A stretch of DNA of 58,372 bases from Thiohalomonas denitrificans (GTDB taxonomy: Bacteria; Pseudomonadota; Gammaproteobacteria; Thiohalomonadales; Thiohalomonadaceae), in the NCBI GenBank assembly GCA_020725115.1, contig DYFR01000023.1:1-58372 (forward strand). Direction: 5' to 3'. The position numbers and the translations under genes were made by a program. Under the pieces are notes generated by a model, which ran no database searches, was not told where the DNA came from, and saw only the letters and a list, made by a program, of their open reading frames with translations. Position 1 is the stretch's first letter, and every line of letters begins with the position of its first letter. Shown here one piece after another: positions 9,789 through 21,102 of this stretch.

Positions 9789-10014
9789 TGTGCACAGCCT
9801 GTGGGTAAGTTTTGCGTATTTTTTCCTGTGGATAACAAGCCAGTCTATCCACAGCTAATACAGGCTTACCCACCGTTATCAGGGTCTGATATTTGTTTTT
9901 AACGTACTGTTTTATAAAAAGTTTTATTTTTTATGCACACAAACCTGCTGCACTAATCATTACAACAGGTTTACATATATTAAATAATGAATAATTAGCG
10001 ACGGGGCCAAGGAC
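9789..10014. other. oriC: Candidate chromosomal origin (oriC): DnaA boxes plus AT-rich region
   Basis: 226 bp between dnaA and dnaN. DnaA-box-like 9-mers: tgtgggtaa at 9800-9808 (one mismatch), tgtggataa at 9827-9835 (perfect), ctatccaca at 9845-9853 (one mismatch) and ttacccacc at 9866-9874 (two mismatches). The segment about 9890-10000 is strongly AT-rich in an otherwise GC-rich window (runs such as ttttataaaaagttttattt) and fits a DNA-unwinding element. Placement between dnaA and dnaN is usual for many gammaproteobacteria. The region also holds the dnaN promoter. Confidence 0.8.
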
Positions 10015-11115
10015 ATGAAATTCACCATATCGCGTGAGGCACTGCTCAAGCCATTACAGGTAGTCGGCGGTGTCGTCGAAAAACGGCAGACATTACCCAT
10101 CCTGGCCAATGTGCTGGTTCAGGTCGACAAGGGTCGCTTGACACTGACAGGTACGGATCTCGAGGTTGAGCTGACGGCAACGGCCGCCGTGGAAAACAGC
10201 GTTGATGGCGAGATTACCCTGCCGGCACGCAAGTTCAGTGATATCTGCCGTGCACTCCCGGATCAGGCCTTGCTCGAAATCACGGTAGATGGTGACAAGG
10301 CCCTCATCCGTTCCGGCAAAAGCCGCTTTTCGCTGAGCACCTTGCCGGCAACGGAATACCCCGCCACAGAAGGAGTTACCGGCGCCTTTCGTCTGACGAT
10401 CGCACAGGAGATATTCAAAAGCCTACTGGAGCAGACCCAGTTCTGCATGGCCAATCAGGATGTGCGCTATTACCTCAACGGCATGTTGCTGGAGATGAAG
10501 GGTGGTCAGCTACGCACCGTTGCTACCGATGGACACCGTCTGGCGATCAGTGAGGTCGATTGCCCGGAAGTAGTGGGTGAAGAGCGTCAGGTCATCATTC
10601 CGCGCAAGGGTGTCATGGAACTGAGTCGTTTGCTCGGTGACGGGGATGTTCAATGTGAATTGCTGGTCGGCAGCAATCACATTCGGGTCGCCCTGGGCGA
10701 TATCGTGATGACGTCCAAGCTGGTGGATGGACGTTTTCCGGACTATGACCGCGTCGTGCCCAAAATAGGCGAGCGTCAGGTTACAGCGGATCGGAGTCTG
10801 TTACGCCAGGCGCTTCAGCGTACCTCGATTCTTTCCAATGAAAAGTATCGAGGCATTCGCCTGCAGTTTGAGAATAATCTGCTCAAGGCCACGGTTAATA
10901 ACCCGGAACAGGAAGAGGCTGAGGAGGAGGTCGAAATCAGTTACGACGGCGTTGAATTTGAAATTGGTTTCAACGTTTCCTATCTGCTGGACGCCCTGAA
11001 TGTGGTCAAGGAAGATCAGGTGGTTCTCAGCATGACTGATGCCAACAGCAGCTGCCTGATTTTCGGTTCCGGAAACAAGGCATCGCGTTATGTGGTCATG
11101 CCGATGCGTCTTTAA
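10015..11115 (+). CDS. dnaN: DNA polymerase III beta sliding clamp
   Basis: A 366-residue beta clamp, the exact length of the family in gammaproteobacteria. The N-terminus MKFTISREALLKPLQVVGGV and C-terminus SRYVVMPMRL are canonical; three clamp domains run in tandem. It forms the ring dimer that tethers Pol III to DNA. It lies directly downstream of the origin candidate, with recF 27 bp beyond. Confidence 0.99.
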   Translation: MKFTISREALLKPLQVVGGVVEKRQTLPILANVLVQVDKGRLTLTGTDLEVELTATAAVENSVDGEITLPARKFSDICRALPDQALLEITVDGDKALIRSGKSRFSLSTLPATEYPATEGVTGAFRLTIAQEIFKSLLEQTQFCMANQDVRYYLNGMLLEMKGGQLRTVATDGHRLAISEVDCPEVVGEERQVIIPRKGVMELSRLLGDGDVQCELLVGSNHIRVALGDIVMTSKLVDGRFPDYDRVVPKIGERQVTADRSLLRQALQRTSILSNEKYRGIRLQFENNLLKATVNNPEQEEAEEEVEISYDGVEFEIGFNVSYLLDALNVVKEDQVVLSMTDANSSCLIFGSGNKASRYVVMPMRL

Positions 11116-11142
11116 GCGCAGCCATGGCGTAAACACCATCCT

Positions 11143-12225
11143 ATGGCTTTAATCCATCTGGAGGTCAGCGGGCTACGTAACCTGACCTCGGTTTCCTTTT
11201 CTCCTTCGCCGGATCTCAACCTTCTGATTGGCCCCAATGGCAGCGGCAAGAGCAGCCTGCTTGAAGCCATTCATCTGCTGGGTATGGGACGCTCGTTTCG
11301 TACCCTCAACTCCCGCAAGCTGATACAGAATGGTGCGGATGTGGCCACGGTATTCGGACGTATCGATACCGGAGCGTCGGTATTTTCTCTCGGTGTACAG
11401 AAGCGGGATGGTGATATTACCCAAATCCGCATGAACGGTGAAAGGCTGGATACGGCCTCAAGCCTGGCGGTACTGCTTCCCCTGCAGTTGATTACTCCGG
11501 ACTCTCACAGCCTGTTGCAAGGGGAGCCACGAGAGCGACGTGCCTACATGGACTGGGGATTGTTCCACGTGGAACATGGTTTTCTTGAACTGTGGAAGCG
11601 CTATCGCCGCTATCTGGAACAACGTAATGCCGCTTTGCGTTCCGGGGTAGCCATGGCAGAACTGCAGCAGTGGGAAAATGGGTTGGCAGAGACCGGAGAA
11701 GCGGTAACGAACATGCGTTTGACCTACCTGCAACAGATTACCCCCCTGTTCAACCATATATATGGTCTGCTGCTTGAGGATGCCCCTCCCCGTATCAGCT
11801 GCCGCAGGGGTTGGCCCAAGGACATCTCGCTTCACGATGTGCTGATAAAAAATCGTCTCAGTGAGCAAGGTGTCGGTTACACCATGTCCGGCCCGCATCG
11901 GGCGGATTTCCGTTTGCTCCTTTCCCCCGGCCTGGATGCTGCGGACAGCTTTTCTCGCGGTCAGCAAAAGCTCACCGTATGCGCCTTGCGCATCGCTCAA
12001 ATGCAGCACCTGCAACAGGCAACGGGCAGGCGTTGTACCCTGCTCCTTGATGACTTGCCGGCTGAACTGGATGAACAAAAGCGCAGGGTGTTGATGCAGA
12101 CGGTGGCGGCCAGTGGAGCCCAGTGTTTTGTGACGGCAACGGATCGACTGTTACTCGATACCTCGGAATGGAAAGAAACCGCGGTGTTCCACGTGGAACA
12201 TGGTGAAGTGACGGAAGTGATATAA
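11143..12225 (+). CDS. recF: DNA replication and repair protein RecF
   Basis: A 360-residue SMC-like ATPase that loads RecA at gaps with RecO and RecR. Walker A is at residues 30-38 (GPNGSGKSS), the ABC signature is near 268 (FSRGQQKLT), and Walker B is in LLLDDLPAELD. The reading frame carries two identical 16-bp palindromes at 11561-11576 and 12185-12200, encoding LFHVEHG and VFHVEHG; these are parS-like and listed separately. Operon position between dnaN and gyrB is standard. Confidence 0.98.
   Translation: MALIHLEVSGLRNLTSVSFSPSPDLNLLIGPNGSGKSSLLEAIHLLGMGRSFRTLNSRKLIQNGADVATVFGRIDTGASVFSLGVQKRDGDITQIRMNGERLDTASSLAVLLPLQLITPDSHSLLQGEPRERRAYMDWGLFHVEHGFLELWKRYRRYLEQRNAALRSGVAMAELQQWENGLAETGEAVTNMRLTYLQQITPLFNHIYGLLLEDAPPRISCRRGWPKDISLHDVLIKNRLSEQGVGYTMSGPHRADFRLLLSPGLDAADSFSRGQQKLTVCALRIAQMQHLQQATGRRCTLLLDDLPAELDEQKRRVLMQTVAASGAQCFVTATDRLLLDTSEWKETAVFHVEHGEVTEVI
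11561..11576. promoter_or_regulatory. parS: parS-like ParB binding site 1, inside recF
   Basis: Perfect 16-bp palindrome tgttccacgtggaaca. It matches the chromosomal parS core (tgttNcacgtgNaaca), with the ttccacgtggaa variant known from Pseudomonas. It lies 1.7 kb from the origin candidate, where parS sites typically cluster. Confidence 0.88.
12185..12200. promoter_or_regulatory. parS: parS-like ParB binding site 2, inside recF 3' end
   Basis: Second identical 16-bp palindrome tgttccacgtggaaca, 624 bp after the first and 25 bp before the recF stop. Two identical copies in one gene make chance very unlikely. Confidence 0.88.
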
Positions 12226-12248
12226 TGCCCGCCTTACAAGGGAGTTGA

Positions 12249-14666
<2,418 letters not shown>

Positions 14667-14680
14667 CGCTTTTCTCGCCG

Positions 14681-14724
14681 CAAACAAAAAGGGGAAGGTG
14701 TCATCACCTTCCCCTTTTTGTTTG
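14681..14724. terminator. Bidirectional rho-independent terminator between gyrB and fbp
   Basis: A perfect 20-bp inverted repeat (14681-14700 and 14705-14724) with a tcat loop. The A-tract on one arm and T-tract on the other give a U-run in both directions, suited to ending the convergent gyrB and fbp transcripts. Confidence 0.95.
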
Positions 14725-14740
14725 GCGCGGATGCCTCCGC

Positions 14741-15760
14741 TTACTTCATTTCCTGGTGATACCTGGCGATCAGCTCGACTTCATTTTTGGAACCGAGGAT
14801 CACCGGTACGCGCTGGTGCAGACTGCTGGGCTGGATGTCGAGGATACGGTGCTGACCGGTGATGGCGGCGCCGCCGGCCTGTTCGACGATGAAGCCCATG
14901 GGATTGGCCTCGTACATCAGGCGCAGTTTGCCCTCGGTACCCTTCTCTTTCATCTTGCTGTCCAGCGGGTACATGAATACGCCGCCGCGGGTCAGGATGC
15001 GATGCACCTCGGCCACCATGGAGGCGATCCAGCGCATGTTGAAGTCGCTGCCGCGCGCGCCTTCCTTGCCGGCCAGGCACTCGTCCACATAACGCTTCAC
15101 CGGGGCTTCCCAGAAGCGCATGTTGGAGGCATTGATGGCAAATTCGCGGGTATCAGCCGGGATGGTCATGTTGGGGTGAGTGAGCACGAACTCACCGATA
15201 TTCTGGTCCAGGGTGAAGCCGTTCACGCCGCGTCCGGTGGTCAGCACCATCATGGTGGAGGGGCCGTACAGGGCGTAGCCGGCACAGACCTGCTCGGTGC
15301 CGCGCTGCAGGAAGTCCTCGGCGGTGGGGTTCACGCAATTGCCCTTGCAGCGCAGGATGGAAAAGATGGTGCCGACGGAGACGTTGACGTCGATGTTGGA
15401 GGAGCCGTCCAGCGGGTCGAAGGTCATCAGGTACTTGCCGCGCGGGTACTGGCTGGGGATCTGGTAGACCTCCTCCATTTCTTCCGACGCCATGGCGGCC
15501 AGATGACCGGCCCACTCGTTGGTCTTGAGGAACACCTCGTTGGAGATCACGTCCATCTTCTTCTGATCTTCGCCCTGCACGTTCTCGGAACCGGCCGCGC
15601 CCAGCACGCCCACCAGCGCGCCGTGGTTGACCAGGTTGGAGATCACCTTGCAGGCGGTGACGACGTCGTTGAGCAGCGAGGTGAAGTCGCCGGTGGCGCC
15701 CGGAATGTGGCGCTGCTCCTCAATGATGAACTGGGTAATGGTGGTACGGTGGTTGTGCAT
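14741..15760 (-). CDS. fbp: Fructose-1,6-bisphosphatase, class 1
   Basis: A 339-residue class I FBPase that hydrolyses fructose-1,6-bisphosphate to fructose-6-phosphate in gluconeogenesis and the Calvin cycle. Metal-site motifs are visible: [10 protein letters not shown], then [20 protein letters not shown], then [12 protein letters not shown] near the C-terminus. The RBS agga lies about 9 nt upstream of ATG 15760. A 161-bp nested palindrome occupies the immediate upstream region and could fold in the transcript leader. Confidence 0.97.
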   Translation of the reverse strand: MHNHRTTITQFIIEEQRHIPGATGDFTSLLNDVVTACKVISNLVNHGALVGVLGAAGSENVQGEDQKKMDVISNEVFLKTNEWAGHLAAMASEEMEEVYQIPSQYPRGKYLMTFDPLDGSSNIDVNVSVGTIFSILRCKGNCVNPTAEDFLQRGTEQVCAGYALYGPSTMMVLTTGRGVNGFTLDQNIGEFVLTHPNMTIPADTREFAINASNMRFWEAPVKRYVDECLAGKEGARGSDFNMRWIASMVAEVHRILTRGGVFMYPLDSKMKEKGTEGKLRLMYEANPMGFIVEQAGGAAITGQHRILDIQPSSLHQRVPVILGSKNEVELIARYHQEMK

Positions 15761-15781
15761 GTCGATGCTTCCTGAGGTTGG

Positions 15782-15942
15782 AACCCGGAAAACCCATTAG
15801 GAACCGTGCCCTCGCGTGATCTTTGAATCCACAAGGCGTTTTCCTCAGTCGACAATACAGCCGGTATTGCCCTTCTTCGGAAAACGCCTTGTGTATCCAA
15901 ATCTCTACGCGATCATCACGCCCCTAATGGGTTTTCCGGGTT
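15782..15942. repeat. Nested palindromic element upstream of fbp
   Basis: Outer arms 15782-15801 and 15923-15942 are a perfect 20-bp inverted repeat (aacccggaaaacccattagg). Inner arms 15831-15844 and 15879-15892 are a perfect 14-bp inverted repeat (acaaggcgttttcc). Between them caatac/gtattg (15853-15858, 15864-15869) forms a third stem. The intervening arm segments are also partly complementary. The whole could extrude as one long hairpin, or be a MITE-like insertion. No clear target duplication was seen. Confidence 0.8.
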
Positions 15943-16046
15943 GAAAAACAAAACTGTCTCCCGGGACGGCTTTCGCCCCGTTGCCCTTGTTCGGGTTGGA
16001 GTTCGCGACGGAGGCGCCGCGGCCAAATCTGCGTTATGCCACTATA
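15943..16046. other. fbp-plsC intergenic remainder
   Basis: 104 bp between the palindromic element and the plsC stop. The fbp promoter should lie here or in the palindrome. I see no clear promoter, terminator or small gene. Confidence 0.4.
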
Positions 16047-16799
16047 TCATGGACTGATGGGCGGACTCGATAGCCCGCCAGGGGATGCCGGCAGGGTGGA
16101 GATGCGTTCCATGGTGCCTTCAATCCAGGTTTCGACCAGGTGGTTGATCTCCGCGGTGTCCTTGCCCCGGGTGTCGATGACAGGGCCGATGACCACGTCA
16201 ATCACACCGGGGTGCTTGATGATGCTGTTGCGCCGCCAGAACTCGCCGGCGTTATGGGCCACCGGAACGACGGGATAACCACTTTTCCTGGCCAGCATGG
16301 CACCACCGATATTGTACTTGCCGCGGGTGCCGGGTGCGGTGCGGGTGCCTTCGGGAAAGATGACCACCCACAGCCCGCTCTGCAGCCGTTGTGTCCCCTG
16401 CTCTATCACCTGTTGCAAGGCCTTGCGCCCGGCCGCCCGGTCGATGGCGATGGCGCGCAGCACCGCCAGTCCCCAGCCACCGATGGGAATGAACAGCAGC
16501 GCACGCTTCAGCACCCAGGTATGGGCCGGGAAGATGCGCTGAAACACCAGGGTTTCCCAGGCCGATTGATGCTTGGCCATGATGATGGCAGGCCCCGGCG
16601 GAATGTTCTCCCGCCCGGTCACCCGATAGCGCAGATGGCAGGTGATTTCCAGCCACCACAGCGAGAAGCGGGTCCACTGGGTCACCACCCGGAAACGTGG
16701 CTGCAGCGGCAGCACCACGGCACCGAGGATGAACGGGGCATACACCACCAGTGCGGTCAGTACCCCGAAATAGAACAGCAGCGAGCGCAGTAGCAGCAT
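16047..16799 (-). CDS. plsC: 1-acyl-sn-glycerol-3-phosphate acyltransferase
   Basis: A 250-residue LPLAT-family membrane acyltransferase that converts lysophosphatidic acid to phosphatidic acid. An N-terminal membrane segment (residues 1-30) is followed by the catalytic block KHQSAWETLVFQ, here an H-x4-E variant of the H-x4-D motif as usual for this branch, then RAIAIDR and the acceptor-binding FPEGTRTAPG. It starts 6 bp after the end of gmhB on the minus strand, as in many gammaproteobacteria. Confidence 0.93.
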   Translation of the reverse strand: MLLLRSLLFYFGVLTALVVYAPFILGAVVLPLQPRFRVVTQWTRFSLWWLEITCHLRYRVTGRENIPPGPAIIMAKHQSAWETLVFQRIFPAHTWVLKRALLFIPIGGWGLAVLRAIAIDRAAGRKALQQVIEQGTQRLQSGLWVVIFPEGTRTAPGTRGKYNIGGAMLARKSGYPVVPVAHNAGEFWRRNSIIKHPGVIDVVIGPVIDTRGKDTAEINHLVETWIEGTMERISTLPASPGGLSSPPISP

Positions 16800-16805
16800 A
16801 AATCC

Positions 16806-17342
16806 TCAGTCCAGCAGGGCGTCGACCGCGGCGGCCAGATCAGGATACACAGGGATGCCTTCCAGTCCCTGGCCCCTGGCATGAGTGCGCTGCCCCTTGC
16901 CGGTGAGCACCAGCAGTGGCGCGGCACCCACGGCCTGCGCCGCCTGCAGGTCGCGCAGGGAGTCGCCGATGGCCGGCACGCCATGCAGGGATACCTGCAG
17001 CCGTGCCGCGATATCCTGAAACAGTCCCGGCTTGGGTTTGCGACAGTCGCAGAGATCATCGGGGCCGTGGGGACAGTAGAAAATGGCCTCGATCTGCCCA
17101 CCCAGCGCCGCCAGTTCGCGGTGCAGCTTGTCATGGATGCGATGCAGGGTGGCGAGGTCATAATAACCGCGGGCCACCCCGGACTGATTGGTTGCCACCA
17201 CCACGCGCCAGCCGGCCTGGGTCAGCCGTGCAATGGCTTCCAGGCTGCCGGGGATGGGGATGAACTCCTCCGGCGACTTGATGTACTCGTCGGAGTCTTC
17301 GTTGATGACGCCGTCGCGGTCGAGGACGATCAGCTTGAGCAT
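16806..17342 (-). CDS. gmhB: D-glycero-beta-D-manno-heptose-1,7-bisphosphate 7-phosphatase
   Basis: A 178-residue HAD phosphatase of the histidinol-phosphatase/GmhB group that removes the 7-phosphate in ADP-heptose synthesis for the LPS core. The catalytic aspartates are D8 and D10 (LDRDGVIN). Motif II is ATNQSG, and the Zn-binding loop is FYCPHGPDDLCDCRKPKPG. Its stop lies 6 bp from plsC, and the MazG-like gene is 2 bp upstream, so the three are one transcription unit. Confidence 0.93.
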   Translation of the reverse strand: MLKLIVLDRDGVINEDSDEYIKSPEEFIPIPGSLEAIARLTQAGWRVVVATNQSGVARGYYDLATLHRIHDKLHRELAALGGQIEAIFYCPHGPDDLCDCRKPKPGLFQDIAARLQVSLHGVPAIGDSLRDLQAAQAVGAAPLLVLTGKGQRTHARGQGLEGIPVYPDLAAAVDALLD

Positions 17343-17344
17343 GA

Positions 17345-17683
17345 TTAGTCGCGGAACTCAGAGACGCGGATGCGGCCGTTCACCATGCGCGACTCGCGTT
17401 GCATGATCTTGTCCATCTTCTGCCAGAAGGCGTCCTTCAGATCGAAGTCGGCGGCGATGGCGGTGCCGATGAGCAGGATGAACAGATCGGCGACTTCTTC
17501 GGCCAGTTGTTCCTTGGGTTTGCCCTTGGTGATGGCGGCGCCGATTTCACCCAGCTCCTCGGCCATCAGTGCCATGCGGTAGGTGAGCTCTTCGCCACCG
17601 CGGTTCTTGAAATCGTGCTTGTGGTGAAAGGCCTGCACGGCTTCCAGCATGGCGGCGTAGGAATCGGCGTTGCGATCAGTCAT
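17345..17683 (-). CDS. MazG-like nucleotide pyrophosphohydrolase
   Basis: A 112-residue all-alpha NTP pyrophosphatase of the MazG-like fold. The Mg-binding pattern EELGEIGAAI (about 47-56) and EEVADLFILLIG (about 66-77) matches the EExxE...ExxD motif. Such proteins hydrolyse non-canonical or excess nucleotides; the substrate here is unknown. It is first in the mazG-like-gmhB-plsC unit. An imperfect inverted repeat of the dispersed family lies just upstream. Confidence 0.85.
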   Translation of the reverse strand: MTDRNADSYAAMLEAVQAFHHKHDFKNRGGEELTYRMALMAEELGEIGAAITKGKPKEQLAEEVADLFILLIGTAIAADFDLKDAFWQKMDKIMQRESRMVNGRIRVSEFRD

Positions 17684-17698
17684 GTTGAAACTCCACTT

Positions 17699-17816
17699 TG
17701 GCCACAGAGGACACAGAGATCACCGAGAAGGAATACTGCAACGAATCATGAATGACTCGTCCACGGCAACACCCGTGCGAGCAGTAGGTGTCCGTCCTTT
17801 GTGTTCTCTGTGGCAA
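17699..17816. repeat. Dispersed palindromic repeat, copy 1
   Basis: Left arm 17699-17719 (gccacagaggacacagag) and right arm about 17797-17816 (tttgtgttctctgtggc) are complementary with about four mismatches. It lies between glyS and the MazG-like gene. Confidence 0.75.
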
Positions 17817-17823
17817 CAATCCA

Positions 17824-19905
17824 TTAACCCTGCAGGCGCGACAGGTCGGCGGCCTGGAGGAACAGATCCGAAAGCCGCTTCAACAAGGCCAGGCGATTGT
17901 TGCGCACGGCCTCGTCCTCGGCCATCACCATCACCTGATCGAAGAAGGCATCCACCGCACCGCGCAGGCCGGCCAGCTGGCACAGCGCCTCGGTGTAGTT
18001 ACGCTGCGCGAACAACGGCGTCACCTTGCCGGCCATGGCCTCCACCTGTTCAGCCAGGTTTTTCTCGGCGGCCTCAACCAGCCGGGCCTTGTCGATGTCG
18101 GCGCTGATGTCACCGCCGGCCTGGCGCAGGATGTTGGCGATGCGCTTGTTGGCGGCGGCCAGGGCCTCGGCCTCCGGCAGCTTGCGGAAGGTGGTGACGG
18201 CACGCACGCGGGAATCGAAATCGCGCGGTTGGGTCGGGCGCTGCGCCAGCACGGCATCGAAGGTGTCGTGGGCCACACCGCTGTCGGCATAGTAGGCGCG
18301 CAGGCGTTCGAGCATGAACTCCAGCACCTGATTCACCGTTTCGACTTCGAGCTTGACGCCGTTGCCGGCGAAGTTGTCGAAGGCGGCCTGCAACAGGGTC
18401 TGCAGATCGAGATCGAGATTGTTCTCGACGATCGTGCGCAGCACGCCGAGGGTGGCGCGGCGCAGGGCGAAGGGGTCCTTGTCGCCGGTGGGCGGCTGCT
18501 TGATGCCGAAGATGCCCACCAGGGTATCGATGCGGTCGGCGATGGCAAGTGCCTGGCCGGTGCGCGTCTCGGGGGTTTGGTCACCGGCAAAGCGCGGCAT
18601 GTACTGCTCGTCCAGCGCGGCCGCCACCTCGGCGTCCTCGCCATCGTGGGCGGCGTAGTAGCGGCCCATGATGCCCTGCAGTTCCGGGAACTCGTTCACC
18701 ATGTTGGTGAGCAGGTCGCACTTGGACAGTTCGCCGGCGCGGGCGGCCAGTTTGGCGTCGCCATCGATGTGGTAGGCAATGGCGGCTGCCAGCTTCGCCA
18801 CGCGGGCGCTCTTGTCGGCGAGGGTGCCCAGCTTGTTCTGGAACACCACGTTCTTCAGTGCCCCACCGTGGGCCGCCAGCGCCTGCTTGCGATCCTGGTT
18901 CCAGAAGAAATCGGCGTCGGTGAGACGCGGTCGTACCACGCGCTCGTTGCCCTCGCGCACGTGGCGGATGTCGCGGCTCTCGATATTGCTCAGGGTGATG
19001 AAGTACGGCAGCAGCCGGCCTTCCCTGTCCTGCACCGGGAAGTACTTCTGGTTGCCCTTCATGGTGGAGATCAGCGCCTCGGCAGGCACCTCGAGGAAGC
19101 GCTCCTCGAACTTGCCGGTGACGGCCACCGGCCATTCCACCAGGCCGGCCACCTCGTCCAGCAGATCCTCGTCGATGAGGGCCTCGCCGCCTACGGCGGC
19201 GGCGGCCTCCAGCACCTGGGCACGCACCGCCTCGCGGCGGGCCTCGAAGTCGGCCACTACCTTGCCTTCGGTCTCCAGCAGCGGCGCATAGGCGGCGGGC
19301 TCGCCAAGATACAGCTGGCCCGGGCTCATGAAGCGATGGCCGCGGGTCTCGCGGCCGCTGCGGGTGGCGAGGATTTCGCAGTCGATGACGTCCGTACCGA
19401 ACAGCATCACCACCCAGTGCACCGGGCGCACGAACTCCGCGTCCAGGCTGCCCCAGCGCATGCGCTTGGGGATCGGCAGCCTGTCGAGAGAGGCCTGCAC
19501 GATCTCCGGCAGCAATTCGGCGGTGGGTCGGCCCTGCTGGTGGGAGCGGTGTACCAGCCAGGCGCCCTTGTCGGTCTTGAGGTGATCCAGTTGATCCACC
19601 TCCACGCCGCAGGAGGCGGCAAAGCCCCTGGCGGCCTGGGTCGGGTTGCCGGCACCGTCGAAGGCGGCGGTCAGCGCCGGGCCGCGGCGCTCCACCTCCT
19701 TGTCCGGCTGGGCGACGGCCAGCTCTTTCACCAGCACCGCCAGGCGGCGCGGGGTGGCGTAGAACTGTACCTCGCCACGTGTGAGATCGGCCTTGGCCAG
19801 GCCTTCCTTCACGCCTTCGCCAAAGGCGATCATCAGACGCTTGAGGGCCTTGGGCGGCAGCTCTTCGGTGCCGATCTCAACCAGAAAATCTTGTCTCGTA
19901 CTCAT
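17824..19905 (-). CDS. glyS: Glycine--tRNA ligase beta subunit
   Basis: A 693-residue beta subunit of the bacterial alpha2beta2 glycyl-tRNA synthetase. I chose ATG 19905 (MSTRQDFLVEIGTEELPP), preceded by aaaaggga about 8 nt upstream, over an in-frame ATG 21 bp earlier. HD-like and anticodon-binding regions occupy the C-terminal half. It is partnered with glyQ 142 bp upstream; a palindromic repeat sits in that gap, which is unusual for the normally tight glyQ-glyS pair. Confidence 0.97.
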   Translation of the reverse strand: MSTRQDFLVEIGTEELPPKALKRLMIAFGEGVKEGLAKADLTRGEVQFYATPRRLAVLVKELAVAQPDKEVERRGPALTAAFDGAGNPTQAARGFAASCGVEVDQLDHLKTDKGAWLVHRSHQQGRPTAELLPEIVQASLDRLPIPKRMRWGSLDAEFVRPVHWVVMLFGTDVIDCEILATRSGRETRGHRFMSPGQLYLGEPAAYAPLLETEGKVVADFEARREAVRAQVLEAAAAVGGEALIDEDLLDEVAGLVEWPVAVTGKFEERFLEVPAEALISTMKGNQKYFPVQDREGRLLPYFITLSNIESRDIRHVREGNERVVRPRLTDADFFWNQDRKQALAAHGGALKNVVFQNKLGTLADKSARVAKLAAAIAYHIDGDAKLAARAGELSKCDLLTNMVNEFPELQGIMGRYYAAHDGEDAEVAAALDEQYMPRFAGDQTPETRTGQALAIADRIDTLVGIFGIKQPPTGDKDPFALRRATLGVLRTIVENNLDLDLQTLLQAAFDNFAGNGVKLEVETVNQVLEFMLERLRAYYADSGVAHDTFDAVLAQRPTQPRDFDSRVRAVTTFRKLPEAEALAAANKRIANILRQAGGDISADIDKARLVEAAEKNLAEQVEAMAGKVTPLFAQRNYTEALCQLAGLRGAVDAFFDQVMVMAEDEAVRNNRLALLKRLSDLFLQAADLSRLQG

Positions 19906-19965
19906 CAGATAATCCCTTTTACCCATCCGACGCCGAAGTTCGTTGAACGCGGGTGAAAACCGAAT

Positions 19966-20035
19966 CTGTCGCAGAGATGCAGAGACGCTGAGGGTTTACA
20001 TGCAGTCCCTCCGCGCCTCCGCGTCTCTGCGGCAA
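19966..20035. repeat. Dispersed palindromic repeat, copy 2
   Basis: Left arm 19966-19993 (cgcagagatgcagagacg) and right arm about 20007-20035 (cctccgcgtctctgcggc) are complementary with mismatches. It sits inside the glyQ-glyS transcription unit. Confidence 0.8.
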
Positions 20036-20047
20036 GGGTTTTGAAGT

Positions 20048-20959
20048 TCATTTTTTCCCTGCCAGCATCGGGAAGCCCAGGGCCTCGCGACGATCGTAAT
20101 AGGCCTGGGCCACGGCGCGGGCCAGCTGGCGCACGCGCAGGATGTAGCGCTGGCGTTCGGTGACCGAAATGGCCTTGCGGGCGTCGAGCAGGTTGAAGGT
20201 GTGGGAGGTCTTCAGCACCATCTCGTAGGCCGGCAGCGGCAGGCCGAGGTCGATCAGGCGCTGGCTCTCGCCCTCGTAGAAGTCGAAATGCTTGAACAGG
20301 GTGTCGACGTCGGCGTGCTCGAAGTTGAAGGTGGACATCTCCACCTCGTTCTGGTGGAACACGTCGCCGTAGGTGACCTTGCCCAGCGGGCCGTCGGTCC
20401 ACACCAGGTCGAATACGCTCTCCACGCCCTGGAGATACATGGCGATGCGCTCCAGGCCGTAGGTGATCTCGCCGGTGACCGGCCGGCACTCCAGGCCGCC
20501 CACCTGCTGGAAGTAGGTGAACTGGGTGACCTCCATGCCGTTGAGCCAGATCTCCCAGCCCAGGCCCCAGGCGCCCAGGGTGGGCGATTCCCAGTTGTCT
20601 TCGACGAAGCGGATGTCATGCACCAGCGGGTCCAGGCCCAGCATGCGCAGAGAACCCAGGTACAGCTCCTGGATGTCCAGCGGCGACGGCTTGATCACCA
20701 CCTGGAACTGGTAATAGTGCTGCAGGCGGTTGGGGTTCTCGCCATAACGACCGTCGGCCGGGCGGCGCGAGGGCTGCACATAGGCGGCGCTCCAGGGCTC
20801 GGGGCCGATGGCGCGCAGGAAGGTCGCCGGGTGGAAGGTGCCGGCGCCCACTTCCATGTCATAGGGCTGGAGGATGACGCAGCCCTGCCCGGCCCAATAT
20901 TCCTGCAAAGCCAGGATCAACCCCTGAAAGGTGGATACATCCCGTGCCGTCTTTTTCAT
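20048..20959 (-). CDS. glyQ: Glycine--tRNA ligase alpha subunit
   Basis: A 303-residue alpha subunit carrying the class II catalytic core of bacterial tetrameric glycyl-tRNA synthetase. Diagnostic stretches are [33 protein letters not shown] and [19 protein letters not shown]. It pairs with GlyS encoded downstream. The frame is intact and of normal family length. Confidence 0.98.
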   Translation of the reverse strand: MKKTARDVSTFQGLILALQEYWAGQGCVILQPYDMEVGAGTFHPATFLRAIGPEPWSAAYVQPSRRPADGRYGENPNRLQHYYQFQVVIKPSPLDIQELYLGSLRMLGLDPLVHDIRFVEDNWESPTLGAWGLGWEIWLNGMEVTQFTYFQQVGGLECRPVTGEITYGLERIAMYLQGVESVFDLVWTDGPLGKVTYGDVFHQNEVEMSTFNFEHADVDTLFKHFDFYEGESQRLIDLGLPLPAYEMVLKTSHTFNLLDARKAISVTERQRYILRVRQLARAVAQAYYDRREALGFPMLAGKK

Positions 20960-21051
20960 GGCATCCCCGTAAAATCCGTTGGGTACAAAAGCGGCGGATT
21001 ATAGCGCGCACCGCACCGCGCGGGTAAGCGATTACGCGCTGTTGCCGTGTC

Positions 21052-21084
21052 AGTCCATGATGGACTACTGTGTTACATGTAACA
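21052..21084. promoter_or_regulatory. Double palindromic operator upstream of the MazEF-type pair
   Basis: Two perfect inverted repeats: agtccat-g-atggact (21052-21066) and tgttacatgtaaca (21071-21084), ending 18 bp before the antitoxin ATG. Such palindromes are typical autoregulatory operators of toxin-antitoxin modules. A plausible promoter is ttgccg at 21042-21047 with tactgt at 21066-21071, which the palindromes overlap. Confidence 0.65.
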
Positions 21085-21102
21085 CAAACGGGGGAACGGG
21101 AT

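Noticed and set aside
17788..19956. Long plus-strand open frame (over 700 codons) opposite glyS
   Set aside because: Low-complexity G/H/L/Q-rich translation with no family resemblance, an exact mirror of glyS in a GC-rich genome.
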